The position numbers were made by a program, and so were the translations under genes. A stretch of DNA of 55,617 nt, taken from NCBI RefSeq assembly GCF_028285565.1, contig NZ_JANQOY010000019.1, positions 1 through 55,617 of the forward strand, written 5' to 3'. Below the pieces are notes generated by a model, which saw only the letters and a program-made list of their open reading frames with translations, was not told the DNA's origin and did not search any database. Below are positions 29,573-38,764 of this stretch, in pieces. Source of the stretch: Acaryochloris sp. IP29b_bin.148 (GTDB lineage: Bacteria > Cyanobacteriota > Cyanobacteriia > Thermosynechococcales > Thermosynechococcaceae). Each line of letters begins with the position of its first letter. Position 1 is the first letter of the stretch.

Positions 29573-29838
29573 GATGTCATCTCCTTGAAGTATCGATAAA
29601 TTGTGTTGTCTGCTGCCTGTTGCCCAATCCTCTGATTGATGCAGATATTCTTGAGGAGACTCAAGAGAAGTATCGTTAGCCCATTTGGGGCAATCTATTC
29701 GATCCTTCAAGTCAGTCTTCCATAGCTTCCGGTATTATTCTATTCCCGAGAGAAATAGAGAGTAATATCGAAAGATTCGTGTGAACTGATTTATATCTGA
29801 ATTAGAGCACCCGTTTTTGAGGCATTCAGTGATATGCG

Positions 29839-30219
29839 ATGATTTTTGAAGTGATTTTGAACACATTTTGTGTGTTAGTTATGTTCAAAGCCATAACCTG
29901 GCCAGGGAAGGCGCGATTGTCAAAATCACAGGCATCAAACACCCACAAATTACGAGATCCAGCCCGCGTGTTTGAAGCGGAAGAGACGGGCTTGGCTGCA
30001 GTTTTGGCGGGCCAGATTCAGCCCAATGAGATTCAAGAACGAGCTGACCTGTACTATTCCCGTTTCTATACTCTTCTGAAACGGATTGCAGAGGCACAAC
30101 CTGCCGCTCCTATCGCTATGCTGGAGTTGTTAGAACGTGCGATAGAAGAAGCTCAAGGAACAGTTAGTGCTTTGGAAACAACGTTGCAGGAAATTCTAAA
30201 TGATTGGGATGTGTTATGA
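29839..30219 (+). CDS. Chimeric ORF: ilvD relic joined to a helical domain
   Basis: A 126-codon frame. Its first part runs through a decayed copy of ilvD (about 29895-30037), shifted in frame relative to the protein, then in frame as RVFEAEETGLAAVLAGQIQP. From about residue 66 it becomes an unrelated polar, helical protein, ERADLYYSRFYTLLKRIAEA onward, ending EILNDWDVL. Its TGA overlaps the ATG of the next gene, so the helical half may still be translated. I do not recognise the helical half. Probably a DNA junction placed old ilvD sequence upstream of a small gene. Confidence 0.55.
   Translation: MIFEVILNTFCVLVMFKAITWPGKARLSKSQASNTHKLRDPARVFEAEETGLAAVLAGQIQPNEIQERADLYYSRFYTLLKRIAEAQPAAPIAMLELLERAIEEAQGTVSALETTLQEILNDWDVL
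29895..30037 (+). pseudogene. Relic of a second ilvD
   Basis: DNA aligning to resident ilvD 27023 to about 27164. Translation in mixed frames gives NLAREGAIVKITGIKHPQIT, then after a one-base shift RVFEAEETGLAAVLAGQIQP; the intact gene has [20 protein letters not shown] and [20 protein letters not shown]. By eye roughly three quarters of bases match, too divergent for a fresh duplication; the source is probably a paralogue or transferred copy. Only about 45 codons remain. Confidence 0.8.
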
Positions 30220-30425
30220 CACCGTCTTCCCAGACACCTAATTTACAGAAAGTACAAGAAAGAGCGAGCCAGATACAAAAAATATGCCAGCGCGCTGACG
30301 CCGGGATTTTGCTTTTAGATGATTTAATTGGTCAATTAGAAGAGAATGCCCGATCATCACTGCTGCACCAATATCATTTAAAGAGAGCAGGGCATTTGCT
30401 AAAGACAGAGGTGAGATCGCAGTGA
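30216..30425 (+). CDS. Hypothetical 69-residue protein
   Basis: From ATG 30216, overlapping the previous stop (ATGA). It is polar and helical (LQKVQERASQIQKICQRADA), with no membrane segment or signal. It probably forms a coiled coil, perhaps with the product of the preceding frame, whose C-terminal half is also helical. I do not recognise the family. Translational coupling suggests the two once worked as a pair, for instance a small complex or a toxin-antitoxin-like module, but nothing shows this. Confidence 0.45.
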   Translation: MTPSSQTPNLQKVQERASQIQKICQRADAGILLLDDLIGQLEENARSSLLHQYHLKRAGHLLKTEVRSQ

Positions 30426-30532
30426 TCAAAACTCTGGTGAATGAGATACAGCCATCTTTTTCCTAATTGCTGATATACCAGAGCTTAGGCGTGGCCTTTG
30501 CAATAAATGCTTTTAGCACAACATCCCTATCT

Positions 30533-30946
30533 TTAAGACATCGCCAAACTCCAGCGCTGAATCCAGGTCACCATTTCCTTGGGGAGTGGTTTGCGCTGGC
30601 GGTTAATGGGATTGATACAGACATGCCGAATCATCGCTTTTGCAACGATTCGCTCACCCTTATTGACTGCCGTAATGGTGTAGCGAACCTCAAAATCATC
30701 TTCCGCCAACTGGTGGGTACTGAGCTGAACCACTAGCTGATCGCCGCAAAAACTGGGCCTGAGAAAATCAATATTGGCATGGACCACGGGCATCGCCGTG
30801 TCTGGATTGCTAAAGAAGGTGCGAATATCAATCCCCGCTCCCATCAAGGCATCTTCAAAGGCTTCATGACAGATATCAAGAGCACTGGTGAAATAAACCA
30901 CCCCAGCAGCATCGGTATCTTGGAGTCGAACAGTACGTGTGTACAT
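30533..30946 (-). CDS. 1,4-dihydroxy-2-naphthoyl-CoA hydrolase (hotdog thioesterase)
   Basis: A 137-residue hotdog-fold thioesterase from ATG 30944-30946; a TTG start would add five residues. It carries VRLQDTDAAGVVYFTSALDI, the catalytic Asp motif of the 4HBT family, as in the Synechocystis Slr0204 type enzyme. It releases DHNA from its CoA ester in phylloquinone (vitamin K1) biosynthesis, the quinone of photosystem I. It is a lone gene facing away from the 69-residue ORF. Confidence 0.88.
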   Translation of the reverse strand: MYTRTVRLQDTDAAGVVYFTSALDICHEAFEDALMGAGIDIRTFFSNPDTAMPVVHANIDFLRPSFCGDQLVVQLSTHQLAEDDFEVRYTITAVNKGERIVAKAMIRHVCINPINRQRKPLPKEMVTWIQRWSLAMS

Positions 30947-31043
30947 GGGCAGGTCAATCAATCTAAATATATAGGAGGGGTGATATAGAGCCTCCTTTTT
31001 TGGTCAGAGCATGTTTTTTTGCTCAAGAATAGAATAGCCGATT

Positions 31044-31913
31044 TTACCCCTCTTTGAGTAGGTAGGCACATCCTGCCCCCATCATCTCAGCGCCAATATT
31101 CACAAATCGATAGATCGCCACCGTCGCTAATAACAGGCCAGGCGATAGGTAAGGGTGCAAAATATCGATCGCAGAGGCCTCAAATACCCCCATCCCTGCC
31201 GGAGTCGGAATCACCAGGCTGAGCAGCCAAGCAAAACTGAAGCCACCCATTAACGGACTTAAGGCCGACCAGTTAATGGGAGTAAACGCCAACACAATCA
31301 GTAGAAAGATTAGGCCGCGCAATAGCATAAATAACAACGACCCCATCAGCACTCGTAGGGGGTAATAGTGCATACGCACGGTACTAGAGTCCTTGCCTTG
31401 AAATTGGCGGAACTGATGCCACAGAAAATTGAGCACACGCGGATGAACCACAATTAAGATAGTCCCTAGTATCGTCCCCATCAAGGCAGCATAAGGGGTA
31501 TTGAGCAACGCCAATCCTAAGGCCCCAGCAATCACAAATAGAGGTTCTAGCAAAACACTTAGGGTCGCTAACTCCAGTCCTAATCCTTGTTTCTGCGCTG
31601 CTTTGACCTGACCGTACAAATGCCAGATACTGCCGGGGATATATTTAGCAGGTGTATGTTTCAAAAAGGTGACGATTGCCCATCGTTGGGGCGTTGGCTG
31701 TTTAAACGCCGCTAAAATCCAACACCATAAAACACCGAGCCATAGTTGAGCAAAGAGTGCGATCGCAAATGCAGCACAACCATACAACCAAGCCTGATGC
31801 TGGAATTCCAGCGTTCTCACATCTTGCCAATGGCTGAGTAACGTCTTGATTAAGAAAAAGAGGGTGACTCCTAATATTCCCCAGCGAATAAAAAATTTCA
31901 GGTACCGCCGCAT
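31044..31913 (-). CDS. Lysylphosphatidylglycerol synthase-type membrane protein
   Basis: A 289-residue integral membrane protein from ATG 31911-31913 (an in-frame start at 31967 adds 18 residues). Hydrophobic segments fill it, and LPxPAGMGVFE-like sequence (VIPTPAGMGVFEASAID) is the hallmark of the LPG_synthase_TM (UPF0104) family, related to MprF flippase domains. It lacks the cytosolic aminoacyl-transferase domain, so it may move or scramble a lipid rather than make lysyl-PG. Substrate unknown. Confidence 0.82.
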   Translation of the reverse strand: MRRYLKFFIRWGILGVTLFFLIKTLLSHWQDVRTLEFQHQAWLYGCAAFAIALFAQLWLGVLWCWILAAFKQPTPQRWAIVTFLKHTPAKYIPGSIWHLYGQVKAAQKQGLGLELATLSVLLEPLFVIAGALGLALLNTPYAALMGTILGTILIVVHPRVLNFLWHQFRQFQGKDSSTVRMHYYPLRVLMGSLLFMLLRGLIFLLIVLAFTPINWSALSPLMGGFSFAWLLSLVIPTPAGMGVFEASAIDILHPYLSPGLLLATVAIYRFVNIGAEMMGAGCAYLLKEG

Positions 31914-32120
31914 AAACCTATTCCTAACTGCCCCTCGGCTCTGTCCATAAGGTACCCAGATCCGCAATGGGTCTGTAATGTAGATAAAAGACTTAATCCT
32001 TTGAGCATGCCCATCATGCGCGATCTGCCCTAGTGGATGTTGTATGGTGGGTCACATGAGCCAATACATGGGTGATCCGTCACTGAATCTCGTAGCGCAG
32101 CCAACTCGTCTTCAAAAATC

Positions 32121-32546
32121 ATGAGAGATATCGGACTAACCCATATAGCCCTCCCCGTGGCAGACATTGAACGCAGTATTGAGTTTTATGCCACCTATGC
32201 TCAGATGCAGGTGGTTCACAAACGCATTGATGGGGCATCCGGTATTCCAGTGGTGTGGTTGTCGGATGGCACTCGCCCCTTTGTGATCGTGCTGATTCAA
32301 AAAGAGATTGTGCAACCCGTCTTATCGCCCTTGGCTCATTTAGGGGTGGGTTGCTCTAGTCGCGAAGCATTAGATCGACTCTGCCATCAAGCCCAGCAAG
32401 CAGGAGTCCTCTTAGATGGCCCGCAAGATGCAGGGCATCCCATTGGCTACTGGGCCTTTTTGCGCGATCCAGACGGTCACACCTTAGAGTTGTCCTATGG
32501 TCAAGAAGTTGGATTAACTGTGGAGCAGGCGACTCAGCAAAAATAA
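32121..32546 (+). CDS. VOC-superfamily protein (glyoxalase-like)
   Basis: A 141-residue single-domain vicinal-oxygen-chelate protein. Likely metal ligands are His in LTHIALPVADIERSIEFYA, His in PLAHLGVGC and Glu in DGHTLELSYGQ. These folds hold dioxygenases, lyases and antibiotic-binding proteins, so the reaction cannot be named. It is a lone gene. Confidence 0.85.
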   Translation: MRDIGLTHIALPVADIERSIEFYATYAQMQVVHKRIDGASGIPVVWLSDGTRPFVIVLIQKEIVQPVLSPLAHLGVGCSSREALDRLCHQAQQAGVLLDGPQDAGHPIGYWAFLRDPDGHTLELSYGQEVGLTVEQATQQK

Positions 32547-32676
32547 TATCCTGAATGCTCTCTGCACCAATCCTTAATTTCCCTAGCAAAGCGTACTATC
32601 CCCCTCTATCCCAGCCAGGATCGGTATACTGATAAACGGTTGATTGAACAGGCGTTGGTTAGGGCAAAAGTCCAAT

Positions 32677-33513
32677 ATGCAAAATAGTCGCAGCAATAAT
32701 TTGATCACGCTCTTGAGCGTTGGCCTTATGGCCTTAGTCGTGGTCTTTAGCAGTTTTTTTGTCATTAACCCTGGCCAAGCAGGGGTGGTCAGCATTTTAG
32801 GCAAAGCTAGAGATACTGCCTTCCTGGAAGGGGTTCATATCAAACCACCGATTATTTCTGCCGTCGATGTTTATGATGTGACGGTCCAAAAGTTTGAAGT
32901 ACCCGCCCAAAGCTCAACCAAGGATCTGCAAGATCTCAATGCCCGGTTTGCCATTAACTTTCGCCTTGATCCCATGCAGGTGGTCGACATTCGTCGTACA
33001 CAAGGGACTCTTGCGAATATTGTCTCCAAAATTATTGCACCTCAAACACAGGAATCATTTAAAATCGCAGCTGCTCGTAGAACGGTGGAAGAAGCTATTA
33101 CCCAACGGGCAGAGTTGAAGCAGGACTTTGATGATGTGCTCGAAAAACGCCTAGAAAAGTACGGCATTATGGTGTTGGATACGAGTGTTATTGATTTAGA
33201 GTTTTCACCTGAATTTGCTAAATCCGTTGAAGATAAACAGGTGGCAGAACAACGGTCTAAGCGAGCAGTGTTTATTGCTCAAGAGGCAGAACAGCAAGCC
33301 CAAGCAGATATTAATCGGGCTAAAGGTAAGGCAGAAGCGCAACGATTATTAGCCGAAACCCTTAAGGCTCAGGGAGGAGAATTGGTACTGGAAAAAGAAG
33401 CGATCGCAGCCTGGCGCGAAGGCGGATCACAAATGCCAGAAGTGTTGGTTACCCAGGGAAGTGAGCAATCAAGTGCTCCATTTCTCTTTAATTTCAATGA
33501 TTTACCCAAATAA
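32677..33513 (+). CDS. Prohibitin-family (SPFH) membrane protein
   Basis: A 278-residue prohibitin homologue from ATG 32677; an upstream TTG is in frame. One membrane anchor (LITLLSVGLMALVVVFSSFF) near the N-terminus is followed by the SPFH domain (GVHIKPPIISAVDVYDVTVQ) and a long charged coiled coil (about residues 190-245). Such proteins form ring or cage scaffolds at membranes and may hold proteases or protect membrane proteins. It converges on the NOX-like gene. Confidence 0.9.
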   Translation: MQNSRSNNLITLLSVGLMALVVVFSSFFVINPGQAGVVSILGKARDTAFLEGVHIKPPIISAVDVYDVTVQKFEVPAQSSTKDLQDLNARFAINFRLDPMQVVDIRRTQGTLANIVSKIIAPQTQESFKIAAARRTVEEAITQRAELKQDFDDVLEKRLEKYGIMVLDTSVIDLEFSPEFAKSVEDKQVAEQRSKRAVFIAQEAEQQAQADINRAKGKAEAQRLLAETLKAQGGELVLEKEAIAAWREGGSQMPEVLVTQGSEQSSAPFLFNFNDLPK

Positions 33514-33569
33514 TTAGCTCTGTGTCCTGTTAATTCATCAACAGTAGACAATAACGTCCAAATATAATC

Positions 33570-35570
33570 CTAAAAGTTCTCTTTGCTGTAGGAGAATCCA
33601 TATTGATAACATTTACGTCTTAAAGTGCCGGAAAGCCCTCTAGGTCCGCAGTAAAAAACGTCAACGTTTTTATCCTTGTATTCCTCTTTCTGGTAGTGAT
33701 TCTGCAGTTCTTTAAAGATGTCGTCCCAGACAGGTCGGCCATATTGAAATTGTTTTTTTAGGCCAGTAATAATGTCAACTTTCTGTTCTTGGTGCAGTAA
33801 ATCTATTGCTGTATACAAAGTAATGAATCGAGGAGCATCTCTATCTTTGGGAGCGCCTGTTTGATATAGATTAATATCCAATAAATTAAACGTGTCTTCA
33901 GCTTCTAACCGTTGAAATATTTCCAATAGCCACTCAAAAGAATCTTGGGTGCGGTTAAACCAGTAGAAATGGATTTTCTTCAGTTTCAACTGCTCTGACT
34001 TAGTCTGACGCTGATGCAGAATGCTTTGTAATAGAGACGCATAGGGAGTAACACCAATCCCTCCTGCAATTAAGATGGCGTATTCTGACTGTTCAATATT
34101 GCTACTAGGACTGTGGTAAGGTCCATCCAAATAGACTGGGATCTGAGGTACAGAAACATCTTTATCGCGCTTTTGAATCAAATCTCGAAACTCACTGAAG
34201 AGTGTTCCAGTCCAGCTTCCTACTGCCCTGATATGTAATGACAGGGCATTTCCTTGTTCAGGAGGACTACTAATTGTGAAGGGATGCCACTCATTTGTTG
34301 AAATATTGGGGCATTTCAAATAGAGATAGTCTGAAGCTCTGAAAGAAAAATTATGGGGGCGAGCAATTGCTAAGGATAAAACATCGTTAGGCAATATTTG
34401 CGCATCGATGACATGGGTTTTTTGCTTTCTACGTTGAAACCGGACAAGGCGTTCAACCAAAAAGGCTGCAATTGGCACAGCCGCCCATCGGTAAAAATGA
34501 GGTCCATGCACAAACAGGAGGCTAATCAAAGGGACATATGCCAAGTGCATATTAAAAAAAAGGTTGAACTTCTTCTTTTCTCGAATAAAGGGTAGAGAGG
34601 TATACCACATTAGCAGTAGAAGTAGCATCAGCAATGACCCGGTATACCCTGGTCCATATAGCAAGAAAAAGTGCAAAGGGTAATTGATTTTGAATGCTTG
34701 ACTTTCAAAGATATGATTAACAATATGAGCAACGGTATGGATAACAGCCAAGACAAAGATCATATGCCCTACGATCTTATGAAATGCAATATGTTCATCT
34801 ATTGGCAAATATTTATTGAGTTTCGTATTGCGTAACACAGTCATCCAATGCCGCATGATCGGCACCAACACCAAAGCACCATTAAAGTTCAGTGCCAGTC
34901 CACACCCACGTGCAATTCGATACCAAGGAGTGTCAAATCGATAAGCTGGAGACGTATAAGCATGAAAAAACAGGAAAAAAGTAATTGCTAAGTATAGAAA
35001 GAGAAAGAGAAATTTCCCCCAGTTGTTCTTGATATAGTGCCACCGCCTTTCCCCTTGTTCTTGAAATATATTCTCTGTTGAACCATTGGAGGATGGAGCT
35101 TTAAGCCATTGTTCGGGATTGACAGACAGTACGTCTTGTAATTGAGGAGATTGACTCAGAAGCTTCTTAAATTCGTTAAGTGAGATTTCACCATTTTGAT
35201 CAGTATCAGCCTTTTTAAATAAAATATCTAGTAGTTGTTGGCGTTTCTCTGCAGTTAACTCCAGATTTGCCTGCTTTAAGCTAGCTTGAATGAATTTAGC
35301 GAGTTCCTGTCTATCAATAAAACCATCATCATTACCATCATGCAGTTGAAATGCGAAGTCTAGCTTTTCTACCTTGGCTCGATGTATTCCCTGCTGGAAC
35401 TCTTGGAAGTTAACTCCTTGAGTTTGATCCACATCAAATATGTGAAATAAGCGTTCACTTAAATACTTATTATTTAGCTTCAGAGCCTCTTGAAAATCTT
35501 CGAAGTTAAGCTTTTTATCCTCGCCCGCAAACGCCAGGAATTGTTCCTCTAAACTCTTAAAGTCACTCAT
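33570..35570 (-). CDS. NADPH oxidase, NOX5-like, with EF-hands
   Basis: A 666-residue transmembrane oxidase that would pass electrons from NADPH via FAD and two haems to oxygen, giving superoxide. Residues about 40-135 hold EF-hand loops: D46-E57 (variant), D78-E89 and D122-E133 (both canonical), so calcium control is expected. Six membrane helices follow, with haem histidines spaced H264-x13-H278 in one helix and His-x12-His in another (MHLAYVPLISLLFVH). The FAD box is HPFTISSPPE, NADPH sites are GGIGVTPYASLL and CGPRGL, and the protein ends in the NOX-typical KENF. It matches the architecture of Cylindrospermum stagnale NOX5. It is a lone gene. Confidence 0.94.
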   Translation of the reverse strand: MSDFKSLEEQFLAFAGEDKKLNFEDFQEALKLNNKYLSERLFHIFDVDQTQGVNFQEFQQGIHRAKVEKLDFAFQLHDGNDDGFIDRQELAKFIQASLKQANLELTAEKRQQLLDILFKKADTDQNGEISLNEFKKLLSQSPQLQDVLSVNPEQWLKAPSSNGSTENIFQEQGERRWHYIKNNWGKFLFLFLYLAITFFLFFHAYTSPAYRFDTPWYRIARGCGLALNFNGALVLVPIMRHWMTVLRNTKLNKYLPIDEHIAFHKIVGHMIFVLAVIHTVAHIVNHIFESQAFKINYPLHFFLLYGPGYTGSLLMLLLLLMWYTSLPFIREKKKFNLFFNMHLAYVPLISLLFVHGPHFYRWAAVPIAAFLVERLVRFQRRKQKTHVIDAQILPNDVLSLAIARPHNFSFRASDYLYLKCPNISTNEWHPFTISSPPEQGNALSLHIRAVGSWTGTLFSEFRDLIQKRDKDVSVPQIPVYLDGPYHSPSSNIEQSEYAILIAGGIGVTPYASLLQSILHQRQTKSEQLKLKKIHFYWFNRTQDSFEWLLEIFQRLEAEDTFNLLDINLYQTGAPKDRDAPRFITLYTAIDLLHQEQKVDIITGLKKQFQYGRPVWDDIFKELQNHYQKEEYKDKNVDVFYCGPRGLSGTLRRKCYQYGFSYSKENF

Positions 35571-35774
35571 AGTGCCTTTGCCTAATTACGAATTGGGGTA
35601 TGGTTGTGGCCTTTTTCTGGAAAAGTGGACAGTCAAAAGCAGCAACTAACCAATAAGATATGCCAAAGCTACTTTTACTCAATAAAGATTTTGAATGTAT
35701 TTGGACTAATCTGCTAGGTTGCAACAGAACGTTGAGTAGCCCCGAACCATATTGAATGAGCGAGGAGGAGGGGG

Positions 35775-35806
35775 TTGACCTTATACCAGGGTATAGGGTC
35801 TATCAT
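35775..35806 (+). promoter_or_regulatory. MerR-type promoter and operator of the arsenate operon
   Basis: A -35 box TTGACC (35775-35780) and a -10 box TATCAT (35801-35806) are 20 bp apart, longer than the normal 17. Within the spacer the dyad ACCTTATACC/GGTATAGGGT (35778-35787 and 35790-35799, nine of ten positions symmetric) sits between the boxes. This is the classic MerR-family arrangement, where the regulator twists DNA to align the boxes. Transcription would run into the MerR gene 35 bp on. Confidence 0.85.
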
Positions 35807-35840
35807 CTTCAAGTAAGTCAAATTACTCAGCGTAGACAAC

Positions 35841-36242
35841 ATGCTGAAGGTTCATCAGGTTGCCCAACAGCTAGGGTTAAATGCTCAGACCATCTATTAC
35901 TACGAACGGATTGGGTTGATTCCATCCCCTCAACGCAATCCCTCAGGCTATCGATTGTTTAGCGATCAAGATGTTGAGCGGCTGACATGGATCAGTCGAG
36001 CAAAAGCACTCGGATTGACCTTAGAAGAAATTCGGGAAATTCTCGAACTCCGGGCCGATCAATCGTTGACCTGTCAGGAGGTGCACCAACGATTAGTGAG
36101 TAAAGTTCAGAAAATTGAAACATCAATCGCTCAATTACAGGAATTAAAAGGGGAATTGCTAACGCTAGCCCATCGATGTGAGCAAACCCTCAAACATCAA
36201 GACCCAGACACCGACTGCGGTGTATTTAGTGGTGACCCCTGA
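35841..36242 (+). CDS. MerR-family metal-responsive regulator
   Basis: A 133-residue regulator with winged HTH at 1-70 (QTIYYYERIGLIPSPQR) and a dimer coiled coil at about 80-118. Cysteines at 78, 113 and 126 fall close to the metal ligands of the ZntR group (Cys79, Cys114/115, Cys124), so a divalent or soft metal, or arsenite, could be sensed. It is the first gene of an operon with a type I GAPDH and ArsJ, behind a MerR-type promoter. ArsJ operons usually use ArsR-type repressors, so control by MerR is notable. Confidence 0.88.
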   Translation: MLKVHQVAQQLGLNAQTIYYYERIGLIPSPQRNPSGYRLFSDQDVERLTWISRAKALGLTLEEIREILELRADQSLTCQEVHQRLVSKVQKIETSIAQLQELKGELLTLAHRCEQTLKHQDPDTDCGVFSGDP

Positions 36243-36286
36243 TCAACCTCAAAACCAACTGTAGACCTGCGGGAGAATAGAGGCTG

Positions 36287-37297
36287 ATGGTACGAATTGG
36301 CATCAATGGCTTTGGCCGCATGGGCCGCTTAGCCCTACGAGCTGCCTGGAACTGGCCTGAACTGGAATTTGTTCATGTGAATGAACTCCACGGGGGGACT
36401 GCCGCTGCTGCTCATCTGTTGAAATTTGACTCCGTACATGGTCGTTGGCAACCCGAAGTCCAGGCCATTAGTAACAAGCAGTTTTTGATTGATCAACAGC
36501 CGCTGAGTTTCAGTGAATATCCCACACCGGGGGAAGTGCCTTGGGATGAATTTGGGGTCGATATGGTGTTGGAATGTTCTGGAAAGTTTCGGACCGTGGC
36601 GCTGTTAGACCCCTATTTCAAACAAGGGGTGCAGAAAGTGATTGTGGCAGCTCCTGTAAAGCAAGGAGCCCTCAATATTGTTATGGGCATTAATGATGAT
36701 TTGTATAAGCCCGATCAACACCATTTATTGACCGCTGCGTCTTGCACCACCAACTGTCTTGCTCCAGTAATCAAAGTCATCCATGAAGGGTTAGGGATTC
36801 AACATGGGGCGATTACAACTATCCACGACATCACCAATACCCAAACCATTGTGGATGCGCCTCACACCGACTTACGCCGAGCACGAGCGAATAGCCTATC
36901 ATTGATTCCTACAACCACTGGCTCAGCAACAGCAATCACGCTAATTTACCCAGAACTAAAAGGAAAGTTAAATGGCTTAGCAGTCCGAGTTCCCTTACTC
37001 AATGCCTCTTTGACAGATTGTGTGTTTGAGGTGTCACGCCCCACCCAGATTGAGGAAGTCAATCACCTGCTCAAAACAGCCGCAGCCGAACAACTCAAGG
37101 GCATTCTGGGGGTCGAAGAGCGTCCCCTAGTGTCCATTGATTATAAGGACGACCCTCGTTCCGCCATTATTGATGCCCCTTCGACAATGGTGATCGATCA
37201 AACTCAAGTCAAGATACTCGCTTGGTATGACAACGAGTGGGGCTATGTCAATCGCATGGTTGAACTTGCCCAGAAAGTTGCCAGGTCACTCGCCTAA
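36287..37297 (+). CDS. Glyceraldehyde-3-phosphate dehydrogenase, ArsJ-associated
   Basis: A 336-residue GAPDH with the Rossmann NAD site [18 protein letters not shown] and the catalytic Cys in [11 protein letters not shown], followed by a complete C-terminal domain ([11 protein letters not shown]). Beside arsJ, such enzymes use arsenate in place of phosphate and form the unstable 1-arseno-3-phosphoglycerate, which ArsJ exports. The operon layout gives this role; a glycolytic role alone is possible but less likely. The start ATG 36287 lies 45 bp after the MerR gene. Confidence 0.93.
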   Translation: MVRIGINGFGRMGRLALRAAWNWPELEFVHVNELHGGTAAAAHLLKFDSVHGRWQPEVQAISNKQFLIDQQPLSFSEYPTPGEVPWDEFGVDMVLECSGKFRTVALLDPYFKQGVQKVIVAAPVKQGALNIVMGINDDLYKPDQHHLLTAASCTTNCLAPVIKVIHEGLGIQHGAITTIHDITNTQTIVDAPHTDLRRARANSLSLIPTTTGSATAITLIYPELKGKLNGLAVRVPLLNASLTDCVFEVSRPTQIEEVNHLLKTAAAEQLKGILGVEERPLVSIDYKDDPRSAIIDAPSTMVIDQTQVKILAWYDNEWGYVNRMVELAQKVARSLA

Positions 37298-37328
37298 CGT
37301 CCAGAATTTCGTTCCACTACAGATCATC

Positions 37329-38594
37329 ATGCTGTCAACGCCAACCATTCATCAACAAAGTGTTCGCGATTACGCCGTTGTGACCCTAGCCTACTGGGGA
37401 TTTACACTAACCGATGGCGCCCTACGAATGCTCGTGCTGCTCTACTTCCATACCTTGGGTTATCATCCGTTAGCAGTAGCAATGCTGTTTCTGTTCTACG
37501 AAGTTTTTGGCATTGTCACCAATTTGTTGGGCGGGTGGATTGGCTCGCGATTTGGGATCAAATTGACCCTCTACAGTGGTATCGCGTTGCAAATTGGGGC
37601 ATTGCTGATGCTGACCCCAGTGAATTCTTCATGGGCGACAGCCTGGGCTGTTCCCTACGTGATGATCGCTCAGGCTATTTCAGGCATCGCCAAAGACCTC
37701 ACGAAAATGAGTTCCAAAAGCGCGATTCGCTTGGTCATTCCTCAAACAGCCCAATCATCTCTATTTAAGTGGGTTGCGATTCTGACAGGCTCAAAAAATG
37801 CGCTCAAGGGGGTGGGCTTTTTTGTCGGCAGCCTCTTATTAGCAACTGTCGGTTATATCCATGCATTACTCGGCATGGCAGCCGCACTATTTTTGATTTT
37901 GTTATCCAGTCGATGGTTGCCAGCGGGGATGGGTAAGATCAAAACCAAGGTGAAGTTGCGTCAAATGTTTTCCAAAAGCCGAGAGATCAACATTCTTTCA
38001 GCAGCTCGGTTTTTCCTATTTGGTGCCCGAGATATTTGGTTTGTGGTGGGCTTGCCTGTGTTTCTCTACAGTGGGTTGAGCTGGACCTTTACCCAGGTGG
38101 GTGGGTTCCTGGCACTTTGGGTAATAGGCTATGGCATTGTCCAATCGCTGGCACCGACGATTCTGAAGCACTTCGGTTCGAGTCATCCTCCCCAAGCCCA
38201 TACGATTCGGTTTTGGACAGGGCTATTGACCGCTATACCAGCAGCTATCGGGCTTGCTTTGCAAATGGGGCTGCCCACAGGACCCACGATTATCCTGGGA
38301 CTAATGATCTTCGGGATTGTGTTTGCGTTTAATTCAGCCGTGCATTCGTATTTGGTGTTGGCTTATACGGAGGATGACAAAGTATCTCTAAATGTGGGCT
38401 TTTACTATATGGCCAATGCAGGCGGACGACTGGCTGGAACAGTGCTATCGGGGCTTATTTTTCAGCTGTATGGATTAGTGGGATGCTTATGGGTCTCAAC
38501 CCTGTTTGTCTTGTTGGCCGAATTGGTCACGCTAAAGTTACCCAATCCGAAACCCGCTAAAGCGCTAGCCTGGACTGTCAAAAGTAGTAACTAG
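37329..38594 (+). CDS. arsJ: Organoarsenical exporter ArsJ (MFS)
   Basis: A 421-residue MFS permease from ATG 37329; the open frame reaches back into the GAPDH gene, but that part is out of the family. Family segments: VTLAYWGFTLTDGALRMLVL, LGGWIGSRFGIKLTLYSG and DLTKMSSKSAIRLVIP. With the upstream GAPDH it makes a resistance pair: GAPDH forms 1-arseno-3-phosphoglycerate, ArsJ expels it, and it falls apart to arsenate outside. It is the last gene of the operon. Confidence 0.93.
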   Translation: MLSTPTIHQQSVRDYAVVTLAYWGFTLTDGALRMLVLLYFHTLGYHPLAVAMLFLFYEVFGIVTNLLGGWIGSRFGIKLTLYSGIALQIGALLMLTPVNSSWATAWAVPYVMIAQAISGIAKDLTKMSSKSAIRLVIPQTAQSSLFKWVAILTGSKNALKGVGFFVGSLLLATVGYIHALLGMAAALFLILLSSRWLPAGMGKIKTKVKLRQMFSKSREINILSAARFFLFGARDIWFVVGLPVFLYSGLSWTFTQVGGFLALWVIGYGIVQSLAPTILKHFGSSHPPQAHTIRFWTGLLTAIPAAIGLALQMGLPTGPTIILGLMIFGIVFAFNSAVHSYLVLAYTEDDKVSLNVGFYYMANAGGRLAGTVLSGLIFQLYGLVGCLWVSTLFVLLAELVTLKLPNPKPAKALAWTVKSSN

Positions 38595-38764
38595 CCGCCA
38601 ACGGTCGCACACGTCTGCTGTAGTGTCGCTTCGTCCAAATCTAAAACAGTGGTTTGTGCTTCGACGGAACCTTAACCAGTTGCCTGCAGACGTTTTGAGC
38701 TAGGATTTCAGTAGATCAGATACAGATGTCTTGATATCCGCTTAACTATCCTCCAGGAGGCAGT

